Shown piece after piece: positions 1 to 11,170 of a DNA stretch of 64,000 nt. The position numbers and the translations under genes are program-made. Positions within the stretch are counted from its first letter, which is position 1. Each line of letters starts with the position of its first letter. The stretch comes from Austropuccinia psidii (Eukaryota; Basidiomycota; Pucciniomycetes; Pucciniales; Sphaerophragmiaceae): assembly GCA_023105745.1 (NCBI GenBank), contig JALGQZ010000018.1:22776132-22840131 (forward strand), given 5' to 3'. A model generated the notes under the pieces. It saw only the letters and a list, made by a program, of their open reading frames with translations, made no database searches and was not told the DNA's origin.

Positions 1-1141
1 TTAAGTCTGAGCCAAATAAATGAGACACTTATATGTTTTGAAAAAGCTTTAAGAAAAATCAAAACTTCCAATAATGACAATTCATTTGGAAATAAGTTAA
101 ATGAAAAATCTGACATTATTAAAGAATTGACAGACAAATATTCTAAATTCAATATTGATGACATAATTGAAACAATAATAAAACAAGCCATAAATATTAT
201 CAAAGAAGATAATAAGAAATTCCTTGAGAATATTGCAAATTCATTTACTGAATTAAAGACATATACAATTGCCTTGAAAAAGTGTTTTGACACCTCAAAA
301 CAAGAAGTATCAAAATTCACAATGAAGTTGAATCAAGTAATTTTTAATAATACTAGACAAACATAATTATGGCAAGAATTGACAAATAAGGAAGATATGT
401 ATAAAATTGAAGTACTGAATTTATTACAGAGCTTCCAACATGAGTTCAGAAATTCTCAAAGGTGTGGCAACAGTAAAATGAATGATATTGAACAATTACT
501 GCACACCTTACCAAGAATGTCTACACCTCTGAATCAAAAAGAGGGTACAAGGATTCCCAACCCGCAAGTATTGGATGTAGAAAATTCACAATCAAAGAAT
601 AAATTTTCACCTCTTTCCATAACCTGGACCCATCAATGGGCCAAGCACTGTTGAGAGAAGTACCAAAACTCAAGGAATGGCCTCACTTAAGTGGTTAAGG
701 ATAATATGACAATATGGAATTTGTCAAGGGTATTGACATGATTAAAGAAGATTTAGAATTACCAGGAAGATTGGTAACATAAAGATTTAACACCTTGTTT
801 ACCAGATCAGCCCACAGATGGTATGTCAAATTCAGACAAGCACATGGATACCAAAGTTGGACTTGGTGGAAAACCCAAATCATTAGAAAATGAGCCAATG
901 ATGCTTGGAGATTTAAGGTGGAACCAGCCTTTGAATCTTCCAAATTTAATGCTGACAAAGATAGAGCTTTAACATTGTTTTTCCAACAAAAAGACAAATT
1001 AACAGCATTATATCCTGACATGTCAGAATTTATGATTCACAGAAAAATTCTAAGACAATGTGGAGGTGATTTGGAGCATGCTGTTAAAAGAAAGACTACT
1101 GAACAATCTTGAGCAGCAGATATTATTAATATATTGGAAGA
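1..1141 (+). pseudogene. gag: gag of L1: coiled coil and capsid (broken)
   Basis: Reading frame 1 is open from base 1 to a TAA at 364-366 and then continues in the same frame to about 610. It encodes a Lys/Glu/Asn-rich helical region (DKYSKFNIDD, LKKCFDTSKQ, FQHEFRNSQR) that looks like the N-terminal coiled coil of gag. A frameshift near 610 precedes the capsid-like part, which has several stops but keeps recognisable text (TLFTRSAHRWY, FNADKDRA, LYPDMSEFMIHRKILRQCGG). L3 carries the matching capsid as one open frame at 56099-55515, which supports the call. The capsid is cut at 1141 by solo LTR S1. Function when intact: particle assembly around the element RNA. Confidence 0.88.
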
Positions 1142-2461
1142 TGTCAGGCTGAGTCTATGATAAAGTGGTAATAAACGTATATAAAGCTTTAACTATTACT
1201 GTGAAACAGATAAGACTTATTGAAAAAGGTTTGGTTTTGAAGGTATTAAGGGCTTTACTAATAAAAGTAGTGGTGGTGAGCACTACTGAAAGCCCTGGTT
1301 TCAGCTTTACCTGCTGGGTTACAATAATAAAGACTACAATACTTAAGTTTAAAGTATACCTGACTTGTTTTACAATATTATAACTCTTTTGGACAGCTTT
1401 ACTACATAGGAATTTAAGAACAGGATGAGGAAACCTATTCTGGTGGAGAAAAGGTGTCCTTTTATTCTAAAATGGTGTGGAGTGGTCCTCTAGACCATCC
1501 ATGTAGAGTAAGTGAAGTGTTTTTCACTTTGGAGTACTGGCTTGTGGTTTCCACAAAGGCTGTATACACTATATTGGCCTCAGATGTGGTTTTGAAACCA
1601 CATCTGGGCAGTTTTCACCAATACAGGGTAAAAATCTTGATCCAGGGACCACACAGCCCTCTTCTGATGTGTATGAGGCATAGAATGCTGTACAGAACCT
1701 GTATGGGAGGCCACTATGGAATGAACTATGAGGTATTGAAGTATAAAAAAGCTCATTTGTCTATTTGACACCTCATAATCATGGTTATGGGATATTATCC
1801 CACAGTAAAGGTGTATTGGCCCAATTGTGGGATTTTAACCTTGAAACTGCTATACCTTTGTCCGTTTTTGAGATATTGAGCTCAAAATTGGTCCATTGTG
1901 TAGCCCTGGATGGGATCTACAAAATGGTACCTCATTTGGTATGGGTAACATTAAATATTGCAAAGGTATGCCATGTACAAGCTTTGTTATTCATACATAT
2001 GATTTTATCAATATCTGTATGGAGCTTATTTGCTCCATAGCTTTTGTTCTAGATGGCATTTGGAAAAATGAAAGGAACCATCAGATAGTTCCTATTGTGC
2101 TCCTTCCAAAAAGACCCCACTTTAGGTATCTCACACTAGAACTGTAGAAGTTAGATGAGAGGTGAATATTTGGTTCACCCTTATTTGACCTTTTGAATAC
2201 AAATTTGATGGGTTTAAGCCACTTCCTCTAGATTTCAGATGAGAGGTGAAAAATAAGGTTTATGATCAGAAACAACTTTTTTATTCCTTTTCCTATGATA
2301 GTGGATCTTGTGTATTTAAAAGTGGTGGGGTTCCTCTTTCTTTTGATACCTTTTGAGCTTATTTGGCTCAGCTCCATGTTCTGGTGGTATCTTGGCTTTA
2401 CCATTGTTTTATGGTATTTGGCTGTCATGCTTGTGCTCTTGTTTTGAGTCATAGGCTGACA
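1142..2461. mobile_element. Solo LTR S1
   Basis: A 1320-bp block begins TGTCAG and ends CTGACA and is flanked on both sides by GAAGA (1137-1141 and 2462-2466). Deleting the block and one GAAGA restores continuous capsid coding text that matches L3, so this is an insertion into L1 gag. TG..CA ends, a 5-bp duplication and the absence of any internal coding region identify a solo LTR left by LTR-LTR recombination. It is the same LTR family as S3 (49373-50789), which lies in the opposite orientation. Short open frames inside it are not credible genes. Confidence 0.9.
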
Positions 2462-2800
2462 GAAGAAGTAATCACAAGAACCAGAATTGGTTCTAGTAGG
2501 GTGAATCTCAAAATAAGTTTTAATAAACCTTGGAAAGATTCTGTGGACAAAAATACCAAATAAAATTCTAATAACATGAAATATAAATCTGCAGATATAA
2601 TCAGTAAGTGCCATATTTTCCAGAGCACCATAAATTTAGCTAATTAATGTTCAAAACGGGAGAATCAATTAAATTGACATTGAAAAGGAACCTGATGTTG
2701 AGAAAGATGGTGAGGTAATTGAGGAAAATTCAGATGATAAATCATCAATATTTTCTGAATCTTCAAAAGATATAGAAAATATCAATGTCACATTTGTAAT
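2462..2800 (+). pseudogene. gag: gag of L1: C-terminal part with degenerate CCHC knuckle
   Basis: Coding text resumes after S1 (EVITRTRIGSSRVNLK) and leads to a zinc-knuckle position near 2610-2645. There the expected C-x2-C-x4-H-x4-C reads C-H-I-F followed by S-T-I-N and a stop: the second Cys has become Phe and the His has become Asn. An acidic linker follows. L3 has a comparable loss at the same Cys, whereas L2 and L6 keep a perfect knuckle. RNA packaging through this motif would not be expected from this copy. Confidence 0.8.
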
Positions 2801-2801
2801 C

Positions 2802-3300
2802 ATGGAATCTTATTCCCATTTCCCACAATTGAGCAATGGTCAAATTGATTTATCAAATATTCAAGATTCACAACTAATAGAAACCAAACCAAACAGGGGT
2901 AAAGGTGATACAGCTGGAAACTCCTGTATAACAGAAGTGGTAATCAACAACAAACCCACTAAGCTCTTGTGTTGGAAAATGTTTTCTTAAAGCCTGTGTA
3001 CCAAGCTTTGAATATAGATTTTTTCCAATTGATGACATAAAATCTAATAGTTCAAGTAATCCAATGAACGCATTGGGAATATTTGAGACTAATATCATAT
3101 TTCCGCACATAAATGAAGATTTAAGAATAACTGTTAAATTTGTTGTTATGGAGAACTTCTCTAGTACCCATTTTATATTGGCAAATGATTACTTAATCAT
3201 GTATGGCATAGAATTACATAACAATAAAGACAGATACTTCACTATTGGGGACAATAAATGTCAAAAATTTGCCTTTTTAGCATTTAAAACACAAATTACA
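2802..3300 (+). pseudogene. Retropepsin-like protease of L1, active site deleted
   Basis: The frame starting at 2802 (ESYSHFPQLSNGQ, TKPNRGKGDTAGNS) matches the protease region of L3. At about 2963 the text jumps from the codons for K-P-T-K-L directly to CTTGTGTTGG. Relative to L3 about 25 bp are missing, including the D-x-G active-site triplet, and the frame shifts there. The C-terminal part of the domain resumes from 3064 (HFILANDYLIMYGIELHNN). This is a deletion in an aspartic protease that would have cleaved the gag-pol polyprotein. Confidence 0.8.
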
Positions 3301-4329
3301 GTAAGCAAAGTATCACAAGTCAGCTTAGAGCTAGAAAAATTCAAGTCTGAGCAGTTAAATGAAGCTGAAATCAGTATTAATCTCACTGATAAACAAGAAA
3401 GTGCACTTTCTGCCCTTTTATATGACCACAAAGAAGCCTTTGCATCAGATAAACAGCCTCTGGCAGCAATTGTTGGCCACAAAGCTGACATTATCCTTAA
3501 TATTGAAAGACCTTATCCACCACTCATGAGAAGACCTTCATATCCAGAAAGTCCCAAATCAAGAGAACCTCTTGAAATCCATATTAAAGAACTTCTAGAC
3601 CTTGCTGTGATAAGAAAGGTTGGTCACAATGAGGAGGTAGAAATAACCACATCAGTCATGGTGGCATGGAATAATTGAAAATATAGAATAGTTGGGGACC
3701 TGAGGGCTTTGAACACTGACACTGTTCCAGACAGGTACCCAATACCAAAAATTCTAATTGCCATTACCCAAATATCTCAAGAAGTGTATATAAGCACTAT
3801 GAATACCCTTAAGGGATTTCATCAAAATGTGGCGACACCAAGGGAAAGAAAATACTTGAGAATTATTGTCCATTGCACAGTGTATTAATACCTGAGCATT
3901 CCTTTTGGTATCAAAAATGCACCTTCACACTTCCAAAGAATGATGAATGAAATCTTCCTTGGAGAGCTTTTAGAAGGATGTTTAATAATTTGAATTGATT
4001 ACATTATTGTCTTTTCCAAGACTTGGGAAGAACATATATACAGATTACCCAGGGTTTTGAACAAAATTGAATCTTTTAACATGAAAATTTCCTTAAAAAC
4101 ATTTCTTTTTGGATTTAAAGACCTCCAAGCACTTGGACATGTAGTATCTGGTTTATTCCTTGGGATTGAAAAAAAAAAGCTGCAGCAGTGCTACTGAAAC
4201 CTATGCCTCAGAACAAAAATGAAATTCAGCCATTTTTGGGGTTTGCAGGATATTACAGGCAGCATATTAAATATTTCGCATCCATAGCAAGACCTCTTTA
4301 TAAATTATGTGAAAAGGATACAGTATTTG
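3301..4329 (+). pseudogene. Reverse transcriptase of L1 (interrupted)
   Basis: From 3301 to 3678 the frame encodes the connector and fingers of a Ty3-type reverse transcriptase (DIILNIERPYPP, KELLDLAVIRKVGHNEEVEI). It then continues through stops to the palm (STMNTLKGFHQN, PFGIKNAPSHFQRMMNEIF) and the catalytic region near 3990-4010. The YIDD-like motif there is damaged: a TGA falls just before D-Y-I-I. The thumb and start of the connection ([12 protein letters not shown]) run to 4329, where L2 is inserted. Coding resumes at 14781 with the RNase H region. Confidence 0.87.
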
Positions 4330-6276
4330 TGTGAGCCTTTGAGATATGACCACATATCCAAAAAGGTCACAAGAAAAATCCTATAATAATTACACTTGTA
4401 ATGATTATCTGAAAACTAGTGAAAATACCATAAAGAGGTACAAAATCTGAATTAACTGAGAGTATAATGAGTAAGCATGTGAATAAATTACACCATTAAA
4501 TTCCTCATGGTAAAATACACATGTGTCATTTTTATGGCATATATGAAAAGTCAATAATTACTGAAGAATAAGTAATAATACCCTAAAAAAGACACAAAAC
4601 CTTATTTAACTAAGAAACCAATGAAACAAAATGTGAAATAAACTGTAACATTGAAATCTTCATAAACCTCCACACGTAAAGCAACTATAAAGCTATTCTT
4701 TAAAGTCAATACTTAAGGAATTAAGCTGAATATATGCACTTTTTTGGTCAATGCATATATTCATGGATTTTAGCTAATATCTCTTGAAGTATACAAGACA
4801 TAGAGTTGAACCAAGAAGAAAGTAGCCACATAATTACTGTAAGAACACAGATATGAACTTTATTTTACAAGTTAAAAACAAGGTTAAAACTTGTAATGGT
4901 TTATTGAACAAAATCAATGAAGCTGTTGATCACTTTGTTTTGAAAGTGGTCCAAACTTAAAAAAAATACAGTCAGATTCTAATAGCTCATACATGAAGAA
5001 TGATGTAACTTTTATCATAATATTCAAGGTATAACCCCTTGAAATCAAGGTTTGAAGTTTAAAATATTGAATTTCAACAGAAAAGATGAGTTACTAGAAA
5101 AATCATCAAAGATAGAGTTTTGATGATTTAATGAAACACTCTTGGCAGCTTGATAATGGCATGCCAAGCTGTTTCAATTCACTTTTAGAATAGCTGTAGC
5201 ACGTATTACTTAAAAGTTATTAATGATCAAAGTTTAAGCCTAAAATTGATCACTTATGATCACTCACTGTAATCTTATTTTAAGTTTAACAATAATATAA
5301 GTGATAAAAATGGTGAATACTATTATATTATGATTAATAATAATAAAATGCATGACCTTTAGGCTTTTTCCAAGCCTATGATGTCATCAAACTTAGAGTT
5401 ATATTGATAACTCTAAATAATGCCATAATAACAAGATACAATGGTTTGATCATGACATAATCATCACTAAACCTTGAAATACTGATAATTTACAGTGGAT
5501 ACCATCAGTAAACGTCTATTAGAAGCTTACTGGACTCTATAAGGGAGGTATTTATTATAAATAGAGCTCTTTTTACTCTGTTTTCCCCTCAGACGCATCA
5601 AAACAATTAAACAATTAAATCCAAAGGTAAAAACTTTTAATCTTTATATATAAATCTCTTATATTTTGAAATATCAAACATTATCTTTATTATAATCATC
5701 ATCTTTGATGTGATTACTCCAATTTTTCTCTTGTTTTGTTATAATTCTCTTAAAAATCTCATTTCCACATAAAAACAAGAAAATTTGTAATTTCTCTTAT
5801 TTTTATTTGGAAATACAATTTAAATAAGTTTTATTTACATTATTTGGCGTAAAGTAATTCAAAATTATTATATTAAGAGTCAAAAGTAGGTTATTTTCTC
5901 TTATTATAATAATTTCTCCTTGTTATTACTATCAATAACTCTTTAATTAATATAAATAGTATTTATATTAATATATAACTTTAATATTAGTAATATTATT
6001 TCTATTAATGGTTTCTTCCATTAATAAAAAACAATTTTTTACACCTTTATTATTTGTTTGTAACAATAATAAAGAGCTTTTAAATATATTAATATATTTA
6101 TTTATTATATTATTATCCTTATTTAATAATATAGTTATTTTTTACGCCATAATCATAATAATTCTTTATTATCATAATTATATTTCATCTTATTTATTTT
6201 ATTTATAATGACATTCATAGTACAATAAGTAAAATATTGGTAATTTTTACTTATTGTTTCATAGTCAAACCCTACA
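4330..6276 (+). repeat. 5' LTR of L2
   Basis: 1947-bp LTR, TGTGAGCC at the left end and CCTACA at the right, followed at once by the primer-binding region. It aligns throughout with 12818-14780. It is very AT-rich, with long TTATTA and ATATAT runs between 5830 and 6200. A 66-codon open frame at 6008 is low-complexity LTR sequence and not a gene. Confidence 0.93.
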
Positions 6277-6299
6277 TTTGGGGGCCTGTCCATGATATT
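6277..6299 (+). promoter_or_regulatory. Primer-binding region of L2
   Basis: Directly after the LTR end the sequence reads TTTGGGGGCCTGTCC. The same start, TTTGGGGGCCCAGCC, follows the 5' LTR of L3 on the minus strand. A conserved TGG-rich start two bases inside the LTR boundary is the expected position of a tRNA primer-binding site. I cannot name the tRNA. Confidence 0.6.
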
Positions 6300-6731
6300 T
6301 ACTTAAAAGACCTTTAAAAATATTCTAATTAGGTTTATCCAATAATAGATTATATTTATAACCATAAAATTATATAATAAATTTATATTTCTTGATTTTA
6401 AAAGCTATTGAGGCATTTGGAAAGCAATTGTACTGTCTTACATGTGTTCTTTCACATCCTCAGACTTGCAAGAACGTTCTTTGAGTGACTCTAGTGATTA
6501 AAAGAGATATTTTATAAATGAAAAAAATTTTGATAGAAGAATTATCTTCATTTTTATCTCATTCTTTAAAAATGAAGATATAAAAACTAAATAAAAAAGG
6601 TATTTTTATTCATTACTTTATTCATTTCACTTATTCTGAGATATAAAACCAATTTTTACGTGTAATATTGCCATATCTTACCAAAAAATAACACTTTTTA
6701 CAAAAGACTTATATTTATTTGTCTTTTTTAG
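6300..6731 (+). other. 5' leader of L2, no coding signal
   Basis: AT-rich untranslated leader between the primer-binding region and the first gag-like exon. It ends in a pyrimidine tract followed by AG at 6730-6731, a plausible 3' splice site. L3 has the same arrangement at the equivalent place. Confidence 0.5.
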
Positions 6732-7609
6732 TGTTTGAAGACAATACAGCAGAGGAAAATCAAACCACTGTTGAAAGATTGGTGGAAGAAGCTTGCCCAA
6801 GTTCTCCAACACCAGTTTTCATTAAGAAAAAGAAAGGTAAGAAATTATACTTTCCAGGACTCTGAAGGTGAGTACCTTATTTATAAGTTGCCATAAAAAG
6901 ATATTCCTGTCCTGAAATGTTTTTATTTCTTATTTCTTAAATTATGAATACCAGAAGAGGCTCCCAATACTCCATCCAATGAGATGGAGCTTGACTCAGA
7001 GGTAGAGTTGATCCCTAAAAAGGGAAAAGAAAGGGAAAAATCCCCAGTGGAACAGAATCTACACAAGGAAGTGCCTTATCCCAAAGGCAAGTCCCAGAAA
7101 TTCCCATGATATCAGAACCAGAGTTAGAACTAAGTATTAGTGACTCAAATAGGTAAAAATCACATTCAGAGGGCTCAGATAGACATTCAAATGAGCCAGT
7201 ACAAGCAGTACTACACATTGTACAAGGACAAGGATTGGGGAATGTTGCCACAAATCCACCAAGGAGTGATGAACTCCTGGAACATCCTCAAAAGGTCCCT
7301 CAAAGAGGAGGAAATAGTGAGATACTCCAATAGATGGAATCCACTATCATCCAAACCTCCAATCAAAAAGATCAAGCAGTACCATGCCAAAAAGAAGTAG
7401 GCAAACCAAGGAAGAAGCCCCAAGCCAACCCACTTCCCCAAGAAGGGAAGAAGAACAAGAAAAAGAACTGGAGAAAACCATATTCCCCAAGTTACAGGAT
7501 TTCAAAAATCCAAAAAGATGCCATGGACAATGTCTTCACCATGGCCAGAACCTTGATGGAATTCAAGGACAAGGAGGAGCAGAGAATTAGACAACCTCAT
7601 TTACCATAG
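6732..7609 (+). pseudogene. gag: N-terminal gag/leader ORF of L2
   Basis: Exon-like text from 6732 (FEDNTAEENQTT to PTPVFIKKKK) is followed by a GT...AG interval, 6837-6954. Removing it joins the flanks in frame to EEAPNTPSNEMELDSE. Later parts include a region matching L3 (YKDKDWGMLPQIHQ and WNPL) and a charged stretch (DAMDNVFTMARTLMEFKDKEE). Stops near 7110-7140 and frame changes break it. This is the variable N-terminal part of gag in this lineage, and I know of no enzymatic role. Acidic and Lys-rich runs suggest a disordered, nucleic-acid-facing segment. Confidence 0.65.
6837..6954 (+). other. Putative intron in the L2 leader
   Basis: The interval starts GTAAGA and ends TACCAG (118 bp). 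Reading through it hits stops, while excising it joins K-K-K to E-E-A-P in frame. L3 has a canonical donor, GTAAGT, at the corresponding exon end (minus strand, 57546). Splicing has not been shown. Confidence 0.5.
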
Positions 7610-8750
7610 AAATAACCTTGTCCCCAGATGTTTTAGATACTTTAAAAGAAATTAAAAATATTATTTTACCTCTAAAAGAAATTAAAAATAGTTTATTATC
7701 CTTACAAGAAATAAACAACAATTTATCTTCTTCAACAAGAATTGTTGTACAAAATACAAAAGAAATTGACAACATTAAATTTATTGTTGAAAATAACAAA
7801 CCAAAACTTTTAATTGACAATACTCAAAAATTAATACAAGGATGAAAATAATTCTATACATATATAAAAGATGTCAAAGATAAAACTTTGACAATCAATT
7901 ATGACATGAGTATTGATAATCATACAGAAAAATTGAACAAATTAAGTATTTCTGTAGAAGGATTTGAAGAAAAGACTTCATCACACCAAAACGTACTTCT
8001 AGACCATGTGGATAAAAAATTGATGAAGCAAGAATGCATCTAGAAGATGATATTAAAATTAAAATAAGGCTTATTACTGAAAAAATGGATAAAATTAATG
8101 AGGCTAACTTAAATATGCCAAAGTTATCAACCCCATTTTCTCACATCAGAAGTCCTGTTAACCCAAAAGAAGAAATGACAATGCCATTCATAACAGACTT
8201 GAGTCATCAAGACAATAAACAAGTCTTAATGAAGGAAGCACCTCAATTAAAAGAATGGCCAACATTCACAGGAGAAGGTGAATGTTACCATATGTCATTT
8301 ATTAAAACAATTGACATGTTACAAGAAGATTATGCCATACCAGATGAATTGATCACTGCCAGATTACACTCACTGTTTGAGAAATCTGCAAAAAGATGGT
8401 ATTATAGCATAAGGCAATAAAATGGCAAAAATACCTGGTCTTGGTGGAAACAAGAAATAATCACCAAGTGGGCTAATGATGCCTGGAGGTACAAAATAGA
8501 AAATGCATTTGAAAATTCCTTCTTTGCCCCAGAAAAGGATAAACCTTTTACTTGTTCCTTAAAACCAGTTGAAAGATTGACTGCATTGTACCCAGAAATG
8601 TCACAGAAAATGGTACACATGAAAATACTTAAGAAATGTGGAGGAGAATTGGAAAATGCCTTGAGAAGCAGGCTTATAGAACCATGCTCCACAGAAGAGT
8701 ATATTAATGCACTAGAAGACATAGTGACAAGAACAAAAATTGGTAGAACT
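7610..8750 (+). pseudogene. gag: gag of L2: coiled coil and capsid
   Basis: 7618-7845 encodes a Lys/Ile/Asn-rich helical segment (LKEIKNIILPLKEIKNSLL), with a frame break near 7850 and more coil up to about 8030. The open frame 8034-8420 carries the end of the coil and the start of capsid (APQLKEWPTFTGEGE, LHSLFEKSAKRWYY). A TAA at 8418-8420 follows, then more capsid text to about 8750 (VERLTALYPEMSQKM, LKKCGGELENALR). Homologous to L6 (44595-43393) and more distantly to L1 and L3. It would have formed the virus-like particle. Confidence 0.85.
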
Positions 8751-9303
8751 TGAAAGAAATTGGACATTAAAAGTCCAAATAAACCATTTATCACAAAAAG
8801 ATAAGCCAAGAGAAACTTTCAAGCCCAACACATCTAACAGTAATGAGCAAAGAAAGTGCCACAAATGTGGAGGTATTGGACACTTAGCCAATAATTGCCT
8901 TAAAAAAGCAAAAATCAATGAAATTGTGGAAACAGAGGACCAAAATGATAAAGAAGAAGAATCTTATTCTGAAAAGGACACTGAAGAATTAGAAACTTCT
9001 GAAAGTGATGAAATTAATATAATTAATGCAAAAATTAATACTATTGATTTAATATATGAAGTATTAGATGTCAATTCAAACTTACCACAAGTTGGAACAT
9101 CTGATACAAGCCTGACAAACATACAATATTCCAAATTTTATAGAACCAAACCAGCAAAAGGAATGGGATATACAGCTGGGAAATCAAGTATAAGTATTGT
9201 AATGGTGGAAAACCAAGACGCAAAAGTGAACTTAGATACAGGAGCATATTGTACCTGTTTTGGTAAGAGTTATTTGAAAACAATTGTACCAGATTGGAAA
9301 TAA
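8740..9303 (+). pseudogene. L2 zinc knuckle and protease N-terminus
   Basis: 187-codon open stretch. A perfect CCHC knuckle sits at residues 40, 43, 48 and 53 (CHKCGGIGHLANNC). An acidic linker follows (residues 67-92, TEDQNDKEEE), then GMGYTAGKSS and the aspartic-protease motif L-D-T-G-A at about 165-169. A TAA at 9301 cuts the domain. Unlike L1 and L3, this copy keeps both the knuckle and the canonical DTG, so its inactivity comes from stops and not from loss of these residues. Confidence 0.88.
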
Positions 9304-10500
9304 AGACTTATACCAATACAAGGAGTAAAATTTAGTAGTGCAAGTGAAAGCATGAAGCCCCTTTCAATAATTGACTTAACACTCATTTCCCCTCATACTT
9401 CACAATGTATCAGATTGAAAGTAGAGTTTGTAGTAATGGACAACTGCACTAGTAACCATTTTATACTTTGAAATGACTACTTGTCAGCTTATGGAATAGA
9501 TATCTCTAACCAAAAAGATAGATATTTCACCATAGGGGACAATAAAAGACAAATATTTGGCTTCTTCAATAAAAAAAGACAAATTGCAGTTATTAAGAAT
9601 GAAGAAAAAAGCCCAGAAAAAGAATTTTTTTATAACTGAACAACTAAAAGAGGCAGAATTCAATCATTAATTAACAGAAAAAATGAAAGAAAAATTGATT
9701 GACCTCTTATTTAAGTATAAAAATGCCTTTGAAACTGAAAACAAACCACTAGGTGCCATAATTGGACATGAGGTAGACATAATCCTTAATGTAGACAAAC
9801 CTTATCCACCTCTATGAAGAAGACCAGCTTATTCAGCTAGCCCAAATGCTAGAGAAGCTTTAGAGGTACACATTAAAGAATTAATGGAACTTGGAGTATT
9901 AAGGAAAGTGGGACATAATGAACAGGTAGAGGTCACTACACCTGTCATTATACCCTGGCATAATGGAAAATAAAGGATGGTAGGGGGCTTTAGAGCTCTA
10001 AACACCTATACTATCCCTGACATATATCCAATACCCAGAATCAATGAGACATTAACACAATTATCTCAGGCTAAGTTCATCACAGCCATGGATTCTCTAA
10101 AGGGTTTTAATTAAAATGTCTTAACAGACAGTTCCAAAATACTACTGAGGATAATAGTCCACTGTAGAGCTTTTGAATATCTGAGAATGCCATTTGGTAT
10201 AAAAATTCACCTTCCCATCATCAAAGACTGATGAATACCATACTTCCTGAAGAATTTTCAGAAGGATGGTTAATCATCTATATTGATGATATTATAGTTT
10301 GCTCAGAAACTTGGGATAGTCACCTAACAGGACTAGAAAGAGTCTTGCAAAAGATAGTAAACGTAAACAGGAAAATTTCCTTGAAAAAGTATCATTTTCC
10401 ATACAGTGAGCTGAAAGCAATAGGACATGTTGTATCTGGACTAAGTTTGAGCATAAATTAAAAAAAGGTAGCAGCAGTACTATTGAAGCCAATTCCCCAA
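9304..10500 (+). pseudogene. L2 protease C-terminus and reverse transcriptase
   Basis: After the stop at 9301 the text continues as the protease C-terminal half (NHFIL, DYLSAYGIDISNQKDRYF), then the RT connector (DIILNVDKPYPPL, ELMELGVLRKVGHNEQVEV) and palm (TAMDSLKGFN, LRMPFGIK). The open frame 10231-10461 contains Y-I-D-D at residues 17-20 (GWLIIYIDDIIVCSE) and the following thumb. Stops and frameshifts occur at about 9640, 9816, 9970, 10112 and 10205. It would have copied element RNA into cDNA. Confidence 0.9.
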
Positions 10501-11170
10501 ACCAAAAAAAAATCCAATCATCTTTAGGATTTGCTGGTTATTACAGACAGCATAGAAAAGATTTTGCAAGAATTGCTAAGTCCTTGTATAAGCTCTGTGA
10601 CAAACAGAAAGTCTATGAAATGACTGAAGAAAGAGTCAAGGCATATGAAGAATTGAAAAATTCCTTAACAAATGCTCAATTTCTTTTAATGCCAGATTGG
10701 AAGCGGGCCTTTAAGCTATACATTGATGCTTGTGGAGAAGGACTAGGTGCTGCACTACACCAGACACAAATCATCAATGACAAACCTGTTGAAGGACCAA
10801 TTTGCTTCATTTCAGGGCAAATAAAGCCAACAGAAGCAAGGTATGTAGCAAGCCAAATGGGATGCCTCTGCTTAGTGTGGGCTTTGGGAAAATCACACTA
10901 CTATTTGTATGGAACACTGTTTGATGTAATTAAAGATTGCAATGCTGTAAAACCTTCATTAAACATGAAAACACCAAATATACATATGCTAAGATGGCAA
11001 ATTGCCATCCAAGAATATAGAGAAAATATTAATATAGCTCATAAATCTGGTAATATTAATAAAAATGCAGATGGTCTCTGGCAAATACACCTGAAAATCC
11101 AGCATGGGTACCACAGGAAGAGCACCATATAGAAGGCATATGTGTTACAGATATAGGCACAGAATTCTTT
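10501..11170 (+). pseudogene. L2 RNase H domain
   Basis: Open frame 10584-11132. The RNase H fold is recognisable from [17 protein letters not shown] (first Asp), [25 protein letters not shown] and VIKDCNAV (further Asp) to NKNADGL. The position that is Glu in L3 (SQMECLC) is Gly here (SQMGCLC), so one of the expected acidic catalytic residues is missing. The domain ends in stops near 11132. When intact it degrades the RNA strand of the RNA:DNA hybrid. Confidence 0.85.

Larger units (their letters stand above)
1..4329 (+). mobile_element. Ty3/gypsy element L1, 5' part
   Basis: Internal region of a plus-strand Ty3/gypsy retrotransposon that enters from the left edge, so its 5' LTR lies outside the window. 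Order seen: gag coiled coil, capsid, degenerate zinc knuckle, protease remnant, reverse transcriptase. The coding text stops at 4329 in the middle of a sentence that resumes at 14781, because element L2 is inserted there with the duplicated bases ATTTG. A solo LTR (S1) also splits gag at 1142-2461. It is the same family as minus-strand L3 and L4, judged by near-collinear protein text. It contains many stops and frameshifts, so it is non-coding relic sequence. Confidence 0.93.

Noticed and set aside
1165..2447. Open frames of 60-130 codons within S1
   Set aside because: They overlap on both strands, lie fully inside a solo LTR and have no domain or homologue in S3 in the same frame.
2228..2614. 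128-codon minus-strand frame across the S1/L1 border
   Set aside because: It crosses an insertion junction and shadows the L1 gag on the opposite strand.
6008..6208. 66-codon hydrophobic frame resembling a membrane peptide
   Set aside because: Produced by TTATTA-rich LTR sequence; the equivalent stretch of the 3' LTR does not keep it.
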